Positions 38,143 to 47,483 are shown, counted from the stretch's first letter. The stretch: DNA of 64,000 nt from Niveibacterium sp. 24ML (GCF_026586805.1 NZ_JAPFHA010000008.1:62001-126000), one strand, 5' to 3'. Program-made: numbers and translations. Notes: generated by a model not told the origin, from the letters alone.

Positions 38143-39408
38143 ATGCCCGATCCCCAGCCCACCCCCGCAGCGCATATCGAACGCCTCGCCGAAGTCGTGG
38201 CGCTGCCGATCGGCCGCTGGGACACGGCTGCGCGCCTGATCTACTGCAATTCGCCCTACGTGCAGTGGGCCGGCCGTTCGCGCGATCAGTTGCTCGGGCG
38301 CAGTCTGGCGGAACTGTACGGTGAGGCTGCCTGGAATGCCGCGCGGCCGGCCTTCGAGCACGCCTTTTCGCGCGGTGAAACCAGCAGCTACGAGCGCCTG
38401 CTGACCCACCCGCCGCATCCGCCCCGCTGGGCCCGGATGCAGGTGTTTCCCGATATCGAAAATGGCGTGGTGGCCTCGGTGTTCACCATCGCGACCGACA
38501 TCCACGAAGACGTGCTTGCACGCGAAGCGCTGATTGCCGCGCGGGTGCGGCTGGACCGCTTCACCGAGAACATCCCCAACCCGCTCATCTACCTCGACCG
38601 TGACGGCGTGATCCGTTTTGCCAACAAGGCCTACCGCGACGCCTGCGGCAAACCGGCCGAGGCCATCGTCGATCACCACCTGCGCACGGTGCGCGGCGAT
38701 GCGGTGTGGCAGGAGCACCTGCCCTACCTTGAACGGGCGCTCGCCGGTGAGACGGTGCACTACTCGCGCCTGGTCGATGGCCTCACGCACGGCCCGCGCT
38801 GGTTGCGGACCAGCTTCGTGCCCGATTTCGACGATGACGGCGCGGTGCTCGGGCTCTATACCGTGACGATCGATGTGCATGATCTGACGATTGCGCAGGA
38901 GCAACTTCGCCGCAGCGTGGAGCGCGACGCGCTGACTGATGTGTTGAGCCGCCGCGCCATGATGGCGCGCATCGACGGCGTGCTGGCCGACGCCCTGCAA
39001 GCGCCGGTGGCGCTGTACTTCGTTGACCTCGACGGCTTCAAGTCGGTGAATGACGAGTTCGGCCACGGTGAGGGCGACGAACTGCTGGTGCGCGTGGGCG
39101 CCGCCCTGCAGGCCAGCGTGCGGGTCGAAGACGCCGTTGGCCGCTTCGGCGGCGACGAATTCCTGGTGCTCGCCGAGGTCCGCGATGCGGCCGGCGCTGA
39201 AGCCCTGGCGCAGCACCTGCTTGCCGCGATCCGCAATGTCACCGCGCTGGCCGGCCGCGTCAGCGCGAGTGTGGGCTACGCCCTCGCCCCGGGTGACGCA
39301 ACACAGGCAATCAAGCTGCTGCAGTGCGCCGACGAAGCCATGTACGCCGCCAAGCGCCAGGGCAAGAACCGGGTCAAGTCCTTCGCCGGGCTGACGCAGG
39401 CGCGCTGA
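38143..39408 (+). CDS. PAS-PAS-GGDEF diguanylate cyclase
   Basis: 421 aa cytoplasmic protein. Two PAS folds are visible (residues about 10-120, LPIGRWDTAARLIYCN; and about 130-250, IPNPLIYLDRDGVIRFANKAYR). The cyclase domain follows, with DALTDVLSRRAMM, FVDLDGFKSVND and an intact catalytic GGDEF. The product-inhibition I-site RVED lies exactly five residues before GGDEF. It makes cyclic di-GMP in response to an unknown PAS signal. No EAL domain. The ATG at 38143 is preceded by the inverted-repeat element. Confidence 0.95.
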   Translation: MPDPQPTPAAHIERLAEVVALPIGRWDTAARLIYCNSPYVQWAGRSRDQLLGRSLAELYGEAAWNAARPAFEHAFSRGETSSYERLLTHPPHPPRWARMQVFPDIENGVVASVFTIATDIHEDVLAREALIAARVRLDRFTENIPNPLIYLDRDGVIRFANKAYRDACGKPAEAIVDHHLRTVRGDAVWQEHLPYLERALAGETVHYSRLVDGLTHGPRWLRTSFVPDFDDDGAVLGLYTVTIDVHDLTIAQEQLRRSVERDALTDVLSRRAMMARIDGVLADALQAPVALYFVDLDGFKSVNDEFGHGEGDELLVRVGAALQASVRVEDAVGRFGGDEFLVLAEVRDAAGAEALAQHLLAAIRNVTALAGRVSASVGYALAPGDATQAIKLLQCADEAMYAAKRQGKNRVKSFAGLTQAR

Positions 39409-39418
39409 GGGCGCCGAA

Positions 39419-39844
39419 TCAGGGCTGCTGCAGGATGAAGTGGGTGAACAGCACCTGCTTCACGCCGTTCTTGGGCTTGGTCCCGAGGGTTTCATTCACC
39501 GATTCGAGGATCTGCTCGGCCAGCGCGTTCTTGCCCTCTGCGGTGCGCAGGCTCTCCGGCGTCTGGCGCGCGATGATGAGGTTGATGTCGTGCTGCAGTT
39601 GCGGCTTGTAGGCATCAACCGTCTGGCTCGCGGCCGGGGTGGCCGCCTCCAGCACCACTTGCACCTGCAGCACCGTGCCGCCGCGTCCGGTCTTGCCGAT
39701 ATTCACGACGAACTGCATCGGTGCGGGCCCCGCCGCGGCCGATTTGCCTGCATCGCTTGCCCGCACTGCGGTGGCCGGCACGCCAAGCGTGGCGGCGATC
39801 AGCAGCGGGGTCACAAGCGTGCGTCGAAGGAACTGTCCGGACAT
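39419..39844 (-). CDS. FliL-like protein with cleavable signal peptide
   Basis: 141 aa. A signal peptide (RTLVTPLLIAATLGVPATAVRAS) replaces the transmembrane anchor usual in FliL. The remainder aligns with the FliL periplasmic domain: QFVVNIGKTGRGGTVLQVQVVLE, LQHDINLIIARQTPESLRTAEGKNALAEQILESVNETL, and the terminal VKQVLFTHFILQ. FliL supports the stator at the flagellar motor. This copy is away from flagellar genes and next to a diguanylate cyclase. The ATG at 39844 is preferred over 39907. Confidence 0.85.
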   Translation of the reverse strand: MSGQFLRRTLVTPLLIAATLGVPATAVRASDAGKSAAAGPAPMQFVVNIGKTGRGGTVLQVQVVLEAATPAASQTVDAYKPQLQHDINLIIARQTPESLRTAEGKNALAEQILESVNETLGTKPKNGVKQVLFTHFILQQP

Positions 39845-40067
39845 CTGGCCTCCCGAAGGGTCGCGGCGCGGTTGCTGGGTTGGCGCGATGATACCTGCGC
39901 GCCGCATTCGCGCCAGTCAGCCGGGCTGGCGGCATCGCTGTTTTCCCTGAGACGGCCTGCGCAACAAGCGGCAGCCGGGGTGCTTGCTTCGGCAGTCACA
40001 CGCAGGGCAGCATGGATTTCCCCCGCTCGCCGCTGATTCCGCCGCCCAACCCGCCCGAGTAAACGCC

Positions 40068-41360
40068 ATGACCCAGTTGCTGACGCCGCACCCGATGCGT
40101 GAAGTGCTCAACGACGAAGCGCATGCCCGCCCGCCCGCGCCAATCAGTGCGCCGGCCCGCCTCAGTTCCCTCACCCTGTTCTTTGAACGCGACAGCAGCG
40201 GCCAGCTCGATGCAGTGGCGCGCCTTGCGCGGCGGATGGGCGCACCGGCGCCGGATACCTCGCGCGCCTACTACACCGGCATCGCGGGTGATCTGATGAT
40301 CCGCTGGTCGCTGCACACCGAGTTCGTGCGCTACACCTTCATCGAACCGGCCGAAGACGAGCCCGACTTTTCGCGCACCGCGCTCGACCGCATCCCGGCC
40401 GACTGGCTGCACAGCCTGCCCGGCCAGTTGCTGGTGGCCTTGCATGCGGTGCTGCTGCGCGATGACCCGGTGGACAATTCCGCGCGCGGCATCTCGGAAC
40501 GCTGGTTCGCCGGCAACGACCTGATCGGCGCCGAGATCGCCGGCGCGCATGGCTGCGCCTACACCGATCTGCGCCTGCACGCCGATCCGCGCATCGCCAG
40601 CGGCTTCTCGCGCTTTGCGGTGGTCGATCGCGGCATGGGCCCGCTGCAAACCGGGCGCATGTTGCAGCGCCTGTTCGAAATCGAGACTTACCGGATGCTC
40701 GCCCTGCTCTCGCTGCCCGAAGCCAAGCAGCAGATGCCCCGGCTCGATGCGCTGAGCAACGCCCTGCGCCACATCACCGAGCGGATGGACAAACCCGAGC
40801 ACGATGCCGGCGAGTTGCTGCACGAGCTGGCCGCGCAGGCCAGTGCGGTGGAAAACCTGGTGGCGCAGAGCCAGTATCGGCTCTCGGCCTCGCGCGCCTA
40901 CTACAGCCTGGTCGAACGACGCATTGCCGAGCTGCGCGAACGCCGCCTGCCGGGCCTGCAACCCTTCCATGAATTCATGGAGCACCGCCTCGCGCCGGCG
41001 ATGGAAACCTGCGACACCGTGGTGGGCCGGCAAGACCGCATCACCGCCCGCATCCAGCGCACTACCGCCTTGCTGCGCACACGGGTGGAAGTGCAGCACG
41101 AGGAACAGAACCGCGTCCTGCTGGCCAGCATGGATACCCGCGCGGCGATGCAGTTGCGCCTGCAGCAAACGGTGGAAGGGCTCTCGGTGGGCGTGCTGAC
41201 CTACTACGCCGTCGGGCTGGTGGGCTATGCCAGCAAGGCGCTCAAGGCCGCCGGCGTGCATCTGAATCCCGAAGTGGTGACCGGGCTGGCGATTCCTGTT
41301 GCCGCCGTGGCGGTGTGGGCCGGCGTGCGTGTGGCAAGGCGGCACCTGCACCAGCCTTGA
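40068..41360 (+). CDS. DUF3422 membrane-anchored protein
   Basis: 430 aa. The N-terminus HPMREVLNDEAHARPPAPISAPARLSSLTLF and the body HTEFVRYTFI, FSRFAVVDRGMGPLQTGRMLQRLFEIETYRMLALLSLPEA are the hallmarks of DUF3422. A coiled-coil segment follows (residues about 240-370), and two hydrophobic helices sit near the C-terminus (VGVLTYYAVGLVGYASKAL; VVTGLAIPVAAVAVWAGV). Members are proteobacterial inner-membrane proteins of unknown function. The ATG at 40068 is taken; the frame opens at 39984. Confidence 0.9.
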   Translation: MTQLLTPHPMREVLNDEAHARPPAPISAPARLSSLTLFFERDSSGQLDAVARLARRMGAPAPDTSRAYYTGIAGDLMIRWSLHTEFVRYTFIEPAEDEPDFSRTALDRIPADWLHSLPGQLLVALHAVLLRDDPVDNSARGISERWFAGNDLIGAEIAGAHGCAYTDLRLHADPRIASGFSRFAVVDRGMGPLQTGRMLQRLFEIETYRMLALLSLPEAKQQMPRLDALSNALRHITERMDKPEHDAGELLHELAAQASAVENLVAQSQYRLSASRAYYSLVERRIAELRERRLPGLQPFHEFMEHRLAPAMETCDTVVGRQDRITARIQRTTALLRTRVEVQHEEQNRVLLASMDTRAAMQLRLQQTVEGLSVGVLTYYAVGLVGYASKALKAAGVHLNPEVVTGLAIPVAAVAVWAGVRVARRHLHQP

Positions 41361-41371
41361 GGCGGGCGGCC

Positions 41372-42139
41372 CTACTGCGGCGGCAGCTTGGCCAGGGCCT
41401 GGTTGAAGCGGCGGATCAATGCCTCTGCCCCCGGCTGATTGCGCGGCGCGATCAGGTGCAGGCTCAGTTCCCCCAACGTACCTTTGCCACGCCGCAGGGT
41501 GTCCGGCGCCAGCTGGGCTTCGCGCAGCGCGGCACTCAGCAGTTCCGGCGTGGCCACCACGAGGTCCGCGCGCCCCAGCAGCACCATGCGGATGCAGGCG
41601 CTCAGGCGTTCGGGCCGTTCCGGCGCAATGCGTTTTCCCTGGATCAGCGCCTCGATCTGTGGCGGGCCCGCCCAGGCATGCGGCAGGCACAGCGTGCCGC
41701 GCCACAGCGCGTCGACGCCTTCGTCCACCCGCGAGTCGTCCGGCCGGCCGAAGAGGAAGTGCGGCAGCCGGTGAATCGGGTCGGAATACAGGAAATCGCG
41801 CTCGCGCTCTGGCGTGCGGGTGTAGGGAAAGGTTGCCGCATATTCGCCGGCCAGCGTCAGGCGGTAGCCGCGTGCCCAAGGTAACCAGTCGATACGCGGC
41901 GCCATGCCGATCTGCTTGAAGGCTTCGCGCACCCGCTGGGTCGCGGTGCCGCCGCCGGGCGCGGATTCTTCCGCGTAGGGCGCGTAGCCATTGCCGCTGA
42001 CCAGCGCCAGTTCGGCGGCCCACACCTGCCCCGCAAGCGCGACGATCAGCAGCGCAGTGCAGCGCCTGATCAGGCCAGCGAAGCGTTCAAGGAAAAGGGC
42101 CACACGCAGGTTCCCGGAGCTTTTCGCAATCTTACTCAC
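41372..42139 (-). CDS. periplasmic solute-binding protein, family 3-like
   Basis: 255 aa. A hydrophobic segment at residues 25-41 (CTALLIVALAGQVWAAE) is the signal. SGNGYAPYAEESAPGGGTATQRVREAFKQIG and WARGYRLTLAGEYAATFPYTRTPERERDFLYSDPI match the SBP_bac_3 family lobes, and CIRMVLLGRADLVVATPE is the hinge-distal strand. No ABC permease genes are adjacent, so it may act with a remote transporter or as a sensor. It overlaps no neighbour and is convergent with the DUF3422 gene. Confidence 0.85.
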   Translation of the reverse strand: MSKIAKSSGNLRVALFLERFAGLIRRCTALLIVALAGQVWAAELALVSGNGYAPYAEESAPGGGTATQRVREAFKQIGMAPRIDWLPWARGYRLTLAGEYAATFPYTRTPERERDFLYSDPIHRLPHFLFGRPDDSRVDEGVDALWRGTLCLPHAWAGPPQIEALIQGKRIAPERPERLSACIRMVLLGRADLVVATPELLSAALREAQLAPDTLRRGKGTLGELSLHLIAPRNQPGAEALIRRFNQALAKLPPQ

Positions 42140-42228
42140 TTGGCCCCGCTTTGGCCTTGCCGCGGGGCCGCTGCCGCCGGGCGAGGCAGGGCGCCCGGCG
42201 CACTGACGCGGCGGCGCGCCCGTGGTTT

Positions 42229-42723
42229 TCAGCCGCGCGAGCGCGGGCGTCCGCCGGGGCCGCGACTGGCCGCAGGCGGGCGACGCGGTGCGCCGGCCTG
42301 CTCGCGCTTGAGCTCGGCTTTTTCGGTCTTGGTCAGCGGTGGCAAGCTCGCTTCGTAGGCGCTGATGGCTGCGCCCAGCGCGTCGGCGGCAAGCTGGATC
42401 ACCGGATGCTTGCCGGCGGGCGCCTCGAACTCGGCGAGGCGCTCCTTCACGCGGAACACCCGCTCTTCGTGCTCATAGTTCTTGCGGCCCAGCGCCAGCA
42501 CCGTCTGCGCCGCTTCGGTAAGCGTGTAGCCGCCATCCTGCTCGATCATCAGGCCGTTGGCCGACAGGCGGGTGAAGGCGTCGTGCAGCTTCACCTTGGG
42601 CGGCAGGCGCTTGTCGGTGAGCGAGAGCGCGGTGATCAGTTCGTCGAGCGTGGCGGGTTTGCGTTTGGAAGCAAGGGCCACGGCGAGCAGCAGCAGGACG
42701 TCGGTGTCGTGAATCGGATTCAT
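42229..42723 (-). CDS. hypothetical winged-helix-like protein with basic tail
   Basis: 164 aa, family not recognised. Residues 1-90 look like a small helix-turn-helix or winged-helix domain: LLLLAVALASKRKPATLDELITALSL, then VKLHDAFTRLSANGLMIEQDGGYTLTEAAQTVL, where the last part reads like a beta wing. The C-terminal 30 residues are Arg/Pro/Gly-rich. The ATG at 42723 follows a plausible AGG. Predicted DNA-binding function is inference from fold-like pattern only. Confidence 0.65.
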   Translation of the reverse strand: MNPIHDTDVLLLLAVALASKRKPATLDELITALSLTDKRLPPKVKLHDAFTRLSANGLMIEQDGGYTLTEAAQTVLALGRKNYEHEERVFRVKERLAEFEAPAGKHPVIQLAADALGAAISAYEASLPPLTKTEKAELKREQAGAPRRPPAASRGPGGRPRSRG

Positions 42724-42877
42724 TGCAGGCCTTTCAAAACTCAAGGGTAATCGATTCGGGGCCGGCGGCGGGCCTGGCGCGCACTTTTGCCGCATGGCGA
42801 TTGAGTTCTGCGCCTCACGGACTAAGCTGGATAGTGCATTGCAGCATTTCGCCACTCGAACGAAAGGATGGCTCGCC

Positions 42878-43996
42878 ATGCGTATTCAAAGACACCCCGT
42901 CATCATCGGCCTGGCCTTGTTGCTGCTGGCCTTGCCGCAGCGCGCCATGGCGGCCGATACCCTGGCTGCGCTGCCCGCGCTGAATATCGACATCCGCGAG
43001 ACCTCGGTGTCCGGCATTTCCTCGGGCGGTTTCATGGCGGTGCAGCTTCAGGTGGCGCACTCGTCGATCATCAAGGGCGCCGGCGTGGTGGCGGCGGGGC
43101 CGTACTACTGCTCTCAGGGCAGTGCGATCACGGCAACGACCGCGTGCTCCTGCACGCTCGACCCGACCCATTCGCTCTGCAGTGTTTCGCCCGACAGCGC
43201 AAAAGTGCCGGCTCTGGTGGCGGCCACGCGCAAGTTCGCCGCGAACAAGTGGATCGACGATCCGGCCGGCGTGGCGCAGCACCGTGTGCTCAGTCTGGCC
43301 GGCGGCAAGGACCGGACCGTACCGGCGCCGGTGGTGGCGCAGTTGGGTGCCTACTACGCAGCGCTCGGCATGCCGGCGGACCAGCTCAGCGCGGTCGGGC
43401 TCGCCGATGCCGGCCACACCATGCCCACCACCGACTACGGCGCGGCCTGTGCGATCACCCAGGAGCCCTACCTCAACCGCTGCAACTACGATGCCGCCAA
43501 GGCGATCCTTACCTGGATCTACGGGCCGCTCGCCGCGCCCGCGCCTGCGCAGAAACCGGGCAAGCTGATCAAGTTCAACCAGCGCGCCTACATTCCGGCA
43601 AGCAGCCGCTACAGTTGGGCCAACGGGCTCGACAGCACAGCCTGGCTCTACCTGCCCGAGCGCTGCGCCAAGGGTGAGGCCTGCCGCCTGCACATTGCGC
43701 TGCACGGCTGCCGCCAGGGGCAGACCTATCTGCCGCTGCACGGCTTGCCCGGCGGCGGCACTTACTACGGCACCACCTTCGTCGAGCACGCCGGCTACAA
43801 CCGCTGGGCCGACGCCAACGGCATCGCCGTGCTCTACCCGCAGGCGGTTTCGGTGCCCTTCAAGAACCCGAACGGCTGCTGGGACTGGTGGGGCTACAGC
43901 GGCGAGCACTTCGCCGACAAGCAAGGGGTGCAGATCGCAACCCTGCGCGCGATGGTCGACCGCCTCGCGAGTGGCCGCAAGCTCACGCCGCCCTGA
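42878..43996 (+). CDS. type 2 PHA depolymerase family esterase
   Basis: 372 aa with signal peptide (LALLLLALPQRAMAADT). The lipase box GISSGGFMA puts the nucleophile Ser close to the N-terminus, the type 2 catalytic order of extracellular short-chain PHA depolymerases. LADAGHTMPTTDYGAAC probably carries the catalytic His. A C-terminal half repeats an esterase-like LHIALHGCRQGQ and WADANGIAVLYPQ. There is no substrate-binding or linker domain after it, so binding to native granules or soluble oligomers is likelier than to crystalline polymer. AAGGATG precedes the ATG. Confidence 0.85.
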   Translation: MRIQRHPVIIGLALLLLALPQRAMAADTLAALPALNIDIRETSVSGISSGGFMAVQLQVAHSSIIKGAGVVAAGPYYCSQGSAITATTACSCTLDPTHSLCSVSPDSAKVPALVAATRKFAANKWIDDPAGVAQHRVLSLAGGKDRTVPAPVVAQLGAYYAALGMPADQLSAVGLADAGHTMPTTDYGAACAITQEPYLNRCNYDAAKAILTWIYGPLAAPAPAQKPGKLIKFNQRAYIPASSRYSWANGLDSTAWLYLPERCAKGEACRLHIALHGCRQGQTYLPLHGLPGGGTYYGTTFVEHAGYNRWADANGIAVLYPQAVSVPFKNPNGCWDWWGYSGEHFADKQGVQIATLRAMVDRLASGRKLTPP

Positions 43997-43997
43997 G

Positions 43998-44828
43998 TCA
44001 GCAACCGCGGCCGTCTGAATTGCGGGTGAAGCCCATGCCGCCGCCGCTCCCGTAGGACGGGACGATGCAGATCAGGATCGCCATCGACTTGGCCGAGCGC
44101 ACGATGTCAGGCGGGAAGGGGGAGTAAGGCGCCGCGCGCTCGACCAGACGCTTGATGAAGGCGATCTGGTCGAACTGGTCGCCCGCGTTGAGGATCTCGA
44201 AACTGCGGATCGTGCCGTTGGGGTTGAGCCGCAACTGCACTGCGGCCTTCTTGTAGCCGGCCTGGCGCGGCTGCCGCTCGACATGCTGGGCGCTGTAGTT
44301 GAGCTTCGTGACCAGCGAATCGAGGTACATCTCAAGGCTGAAGGGGTCGATGTCCGGGCTGTCGGGAATGCGCTCAACCGACACCGCATCGTCGTCCTGC
44401 GCCTCGGCCGCGGTCTCGCGCCCGATCTGCCGCGCCATCGCCAGCGAGCGTTGCGCCAGGCTGGGCTGGGCGCGTTGTTCCTTGTCGATCGAGCTGAGGA
44501 ACTCGTCCATTTCCCGCTTCTGGGCTTCCGTGAACTTGGGCGGCTGCACCACCGACGCCGGTGCCGTGCCGGCATCGCGGGTGAGCACCCGGCGCCGACG
44601 TTCCACCGGCTTGTCGGCGGCCGGCGGGGTCTGTGCCACTTGCTCGACCGGCTCGGGCGCGGGCAAGGGCTGCGGTTTCGGCGCAAGGCGGGTACTGAGG
44701 CGGCCCGGCGGCGCTTTCTGCGGCTTTTCCGCCATCGGAATCATCAGCACCGCGGCGTGAACCAGCAGAGAAACGGCAAAAGCGATGCGAAGCAAGCGCT
44801 GGGCTCGCTGTTGAGGTGACACGGGCAT
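43998..44828 (-). CDS. TonB/TolA-like energy-transducer protein
   Basis: 276 aa. One N-terminal transmembrane helix (IAFAVSLLVHAAVLMIPM, with the SxxxH pattern of TonB), a long Pro/Lys-rich spacer (PKPQPLPAPEPVEQVAQTPP), a helical region, and a C-terminal TonB-like domain (YKKAAVQLRLNPNGTIRSFEILNAGDQFDQIAFIKRLVERAAPYSPFP). It would span the periplasm. No exbBD genes flank it, so its motor partner is elsewhere. The protein ends with a Cys. Confidence 0.82.
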   Translation of the reverse strand: MPVSPQQRAQRLLRIAFAVSLLVHAAVLMIPMAEKPQKAPPGRLSTRLAPKPQPLPAPEPVEQVAQTPPAADKPVERRRRVLTRDAGTAPASVVQPPKFTEAQKREMDEFLSSIDKEQRAQPSLAQRSLAMARQIGRETAAEAQDDDAVSVERIPDSPDIDPFSLEMYLDSLVTKLNYSAQHVERQPRQAGYKKAAVQLRLNPNGTIRSFEILNAGDQFDQIAFIKRLVERAAPYSPFPPDIVRSAKSMAILICIVPSYGSGGGMGFTRNSDGRGC

Positions 44829-44923
44829 CGCGGGAGTCTAACCCGGCGCCCGGCAAATCCGAATCCGCTGCAATCTGCTGTTACGCAGCCGCGCGGGGCT
44901 CGCACCCGGCGCGGCTGCAGTGT

Positions 44924-46324
44924 TCAGCGCAGCGCCACCGCGCGCAGGCGGGCCAGCGGCTTGCCATCGGCGTCCAGCAGGCTCAGTTGCTGGCCCTCGA
45001 TGCGCCAGGCGGTGACCTTGTTGAGCGCGGCCATGAAGCGGAGCTCCTGCTCCATGCCGCCGGCGCAGGCCATCATGGTGCTGGCGAGCTTGTCGAAACG
45101 CAGCGTATTGCCCTTCACCACATAGCCACCCATCAGGCGGTTGCAGCCGCCGCTGCCTGCCACCCGCGATGGCTCGCCATGCATTACCAGATGCGCCTCA
45201 CGTTGCTTGTCGGCGACCTGGACCGGCGTGTCGCCGAGCAGTTCGAGCTTCCAGTAGGTGTCCTTGAGGGTTGCCGGCGCAGCCGGGTCGGGCGCGGCGG
45301 CACAACGGCCGGGCATGAGCTCGATGAAGCGATCCACCACCACGGTGCTGCGCGTGCCGCTGCCTTCCATCGGCGCGCGCTCGGCGATGCGACCTTCGAT
45401 GCTCACCAGATAGGCCGTGCCGGGTTCGCGCCGGGCGGCGCTGTAGGCGCGTTCGAGCGCCGCGTTGTCGCCCTCGGTCGCCACCGGCAGGGTCTGTCCG
45501 GTGCTGCAAAGCTCGATCACGCCGGCATCGGCAAGGTAGCGGTACATGCCGGTCAGCACCAGGCGGGGTTCGAACGGGGTGTAGGCGGGCAGGCGCTTGA
45601 GCGTGTAGTTGAGGGTCGAGGCGATCGGTTTGCCCTGCCGATCGAGCTTGGTCAGCGCGCCATCGGCGGTCAGCGTGAACAGTTCGACATCGCTGCTCCC
45701 GCTGTTCAGACGCAGCACCGCGGGCTTGCCGCGGTAGGTCCATTTGCCGATCTGATCGAAGGGCTTGGCATCGGCCTTGCCCAGATACTCGATGCGCAAG
45801 CGGTAGCTCTGGTCGGCCAGCAGATCGAGGTGCCACCGGGTGCCTTCGCAGTCGGCGCAGGGCAGCGTGCCTTCGAAGGAGGCCGGCAGGCCCGCGATCC
45901 CCGCGGCAGGCTTTGGCACTGCGCCGCCGCCAACCTTGCGCAGCAGCAGTTCGAGCGGCGTGGCGGGTTTGCCGTCCAGAACCGGGTAATGCCGGTCGGT
46001 GGTGAACAGCAGCTTGCCCTCGTGGCGCACGGTGGCGCGCACGGTGTAGCGGTGCCCGGGCACCACGGCGGCCTCGTCGTAGTCGATCGAAAAGCGGAAG
46101 GGCGGTGCGCCGGCCGGGTCGATTTTCGCGCGCCCCAGCACGGTGGACGGCGCGTCGGCGCGTGAGACATCTTCGAGCGTTGCCTCGAACACGGCGCCCG
46201 GCGGCAAGGCAATCCGCTCACGGTAGCTGGCGCTGCCGCTCAGGGTGGCCGCGCCGGCAAGGCTGCAGAAGGCCAGTGCCGCCGCGGTCACAAGGGCCTG
46301 GCTGACGCGATGGATTCGACTCAT
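44924..46324 (-). CDS. YbaY-NlpE-META three-domain envelope protein
   Basis: 466 aa with a signal peptide (ALVTAAALAFCSLAGAATL). Three stress-related envelope domains are fused. A YbaY-like domain (residues about 25-130) has LSGSASYRERIALPPGAVFEATLEDVSRADAP. An NlpE-N-like domain (about 150-330) has the CxxC in LPCADCEGTRWHLDLLADQSYRLRIEYLG. A C-terminal META/HslJ domain (about 355-466) has DTYWKLELLGDTPVQ, GGCNRLMGGYVVKGNTLRF and MACAGGMEQE. In E. coli these are separate proteins, and NlpE signals to Cpx through its Cys. The ATG at 46324 starts the signal peptide. Confidence 0.85.
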   Translation of the reverse strand: MSRIHRVSQALVTAAALAFCSLAGAATLSGSASYRERIALPPGAVFEATLEDVSRADAPSTVLGRAKIDPAGAPPFRFSIDYDEAAVVPGHRYTVRATVRHEGKLLFTTDRHYPVLDGKPATPLELLLRKVGGGAVPKPAAGIAGLPASFEGTLPCADCEGTRWHLDLLADQSYRLRIEYLGKADAKPFDQIGKWTYRGKPAVLRLNSGSSDVELFTLTADGALTKLDRQGKPIASTLNYTLKRLPAYTPFEPRLVLTGMYRYLADAGVIELCSTGQTLPVATEGDNAALERAYSAARREPGTAYLVSIEGRIAERAPMEGSGTRSTVVVDRFIELMPGRCAAAPDPAAPATLKDTYWKLELLGDTPVQVADKQREAHLVMHGEPSRVAGSGGCNRLMGGYVVKGNTLRFDKLASTMMACAGGMEQELRFMAALNKVTAWRIEGQQLSLLDADGKPLARLRAVALR

Positions 46325-46514
46325 GAACTGCGCTCCTTCGACATTCCGAAGGCGCCGACTATCGCATGCCGGCGCGCGGGCGACCATGTCATTTCGCGCC
46401 AGCCTGTCGTCCCGCGGTGCCGTGGCGCCGGTGTCATCTTTCTTCAGGGACGCCGCGTTCTTGGGGCATTCGGGCGCGCCGCGCCTTCACGAAGACCCGC
46501 CAACGAGGTGCCCC

Positions 46515-47135
46515 ATGCCGCACGCACACCCCTTCCGCACCGCACTGATTGCGGCCAGCGCCCTGCTGCTGGGGGCGCCGGCTTCGGCCGCCGTCTACAA
46601 ATGCGCTGACGCGCAGGGCAAGCTCACCTACTCCGGTACGCCCTGCAGCGGCCCGGAACAGCGCGAGCAAGCCTTGAAGCTGGCCCCGCCGACCCGCGGC
46701 GCCAGTCTGGCCAAGCAGGATGCAGGGACCGCCGGCGACGAGGGGGGGCGTGCCGCTGCCGGGCCCCAGGCCGAGAAGTACTGCCCAAGCGAGCGCGACA
46801 TCGCCAACCTGGAAACCCAGGCAAGCAGCAACGGGCTCGATGACAAGGCGCGCGCCTTCATGCTTGACGAGGTGCGTCGCGCGCGATCCTGCCCGCGCGA
46901 AGACACCCGCTACACACGGGAAGACTGGGCGCGCATCCAGAACAGCATTCGCGACCAGAACCGTTCGCTTGAACGCGATCGACAGGCGGCGCGTGAGGAT
47001 GTGTTGCGGATCCATTCCGTTGCGGGCTCACCCGAGGAACGTGATCGCATCGAGGCAGAGAAGCAGCGCGAAGCGCTGCGCGAGGCGGCTGCCATACGGC
47101 AGACCGACACGCTACGGCCGGCCCCGGCCCATTGA
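46515..47135 (+). CDS. DUF4124 periplasmic protein
   Basis: 206 aa. A signal peptide (LIAASALLLGAPASAA) is followed by the DUF4124 motif VYKCADAQGKLTYSGTPCSG with its Cys pair. The rest is charged and helical, with a long C-terminal coiled-coil-like stretch (RNSLERDRQ..., EERDRIEAEKQREALREAAA). The function of the family is unknown; it is common in beta- and gammaproteobacteria. GAGGTG precedes the ATG. Confidence 0.82.
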   Translation: MPHAHPFRTALIAASALLLGAPASAAVYKCADAQGKLTYSGTPCSGPEQREQALKLAPPTRGASLAKQDAGTAGDEGGRAAAGPQAEKYCPSERDIANLETQASSNGLDDKARAFMLDEVRRARSCPREDTRYTREDWARIQNSIRDQNRSLERDRQAAREDVLRIHSVAGSPEERDRIEAEKQREALREAAAIRQTDTLRPAPAH

Positions 47136-47219
47136 GTCACATGACTGTTACAAAACCGAAACATGGCTTTGTCACTATCCGCGTTCACGTTGAAACCCCA
47201 TCCGAACCGGAGTACTGCC

Positions 47220-47483
47220 ATGCGTATCACCTTTGCTGCCCTGCTGACCCTGACGCTTGCCGCCTGCGCGACGACGCCCGAACCGGCCCCCGCCGCAAAA
47301 CCGGCACCGGCACCAGCCCCTGCAGCCAAGCCGGCCGAAGCGCCCAAGCCCGCGCCGCAGTGCTACAACGGAGACACCAGTGCCTTCGTCGCGGTTGGCA
47401 CCAAGGCGGAAGTCGCCGGGGTCAAGGTTGAGTGCAAGCTGGCCGGCGACGGCAAGAGCGCCGTCTGGCAGGGCGCGAAGTAA
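47220..47483 (+). CDS. small Ala/Pro-rich lipoprotein
   Basis: 87 aa. The lipobox LAAC (Cys15) ends the signal. An Ala/Pro/Lys linker of about 30 residues leads to a small conserved-looking end domain (QCYNGDTSAFVAVGTKAEVAGVKVECKLAGDGKSAVWQGAK) with two Cys. GGAG precedes the ATG. A strong hairpin of 14 bp (47491-47521, one bulged G) and then a rho-independent terminator follow. Function unknown. Confidence 0.78.
   Translation: MRITFAALLTLTLAACATTPEPAPAAKPAPAPAPAAKPAEAPKPAPQCYNGDTSAFVAVGTKAEVAGVKVECKLAGDGKSAVWQGAK

Noticed and set aside
39996-42023. A 675-aa minus-strand ORF
   Set aside because: It is the antisense shadow of the DUF3422 gene and of part of the solute-binding protein gene, produced by high GC at third codon positions.
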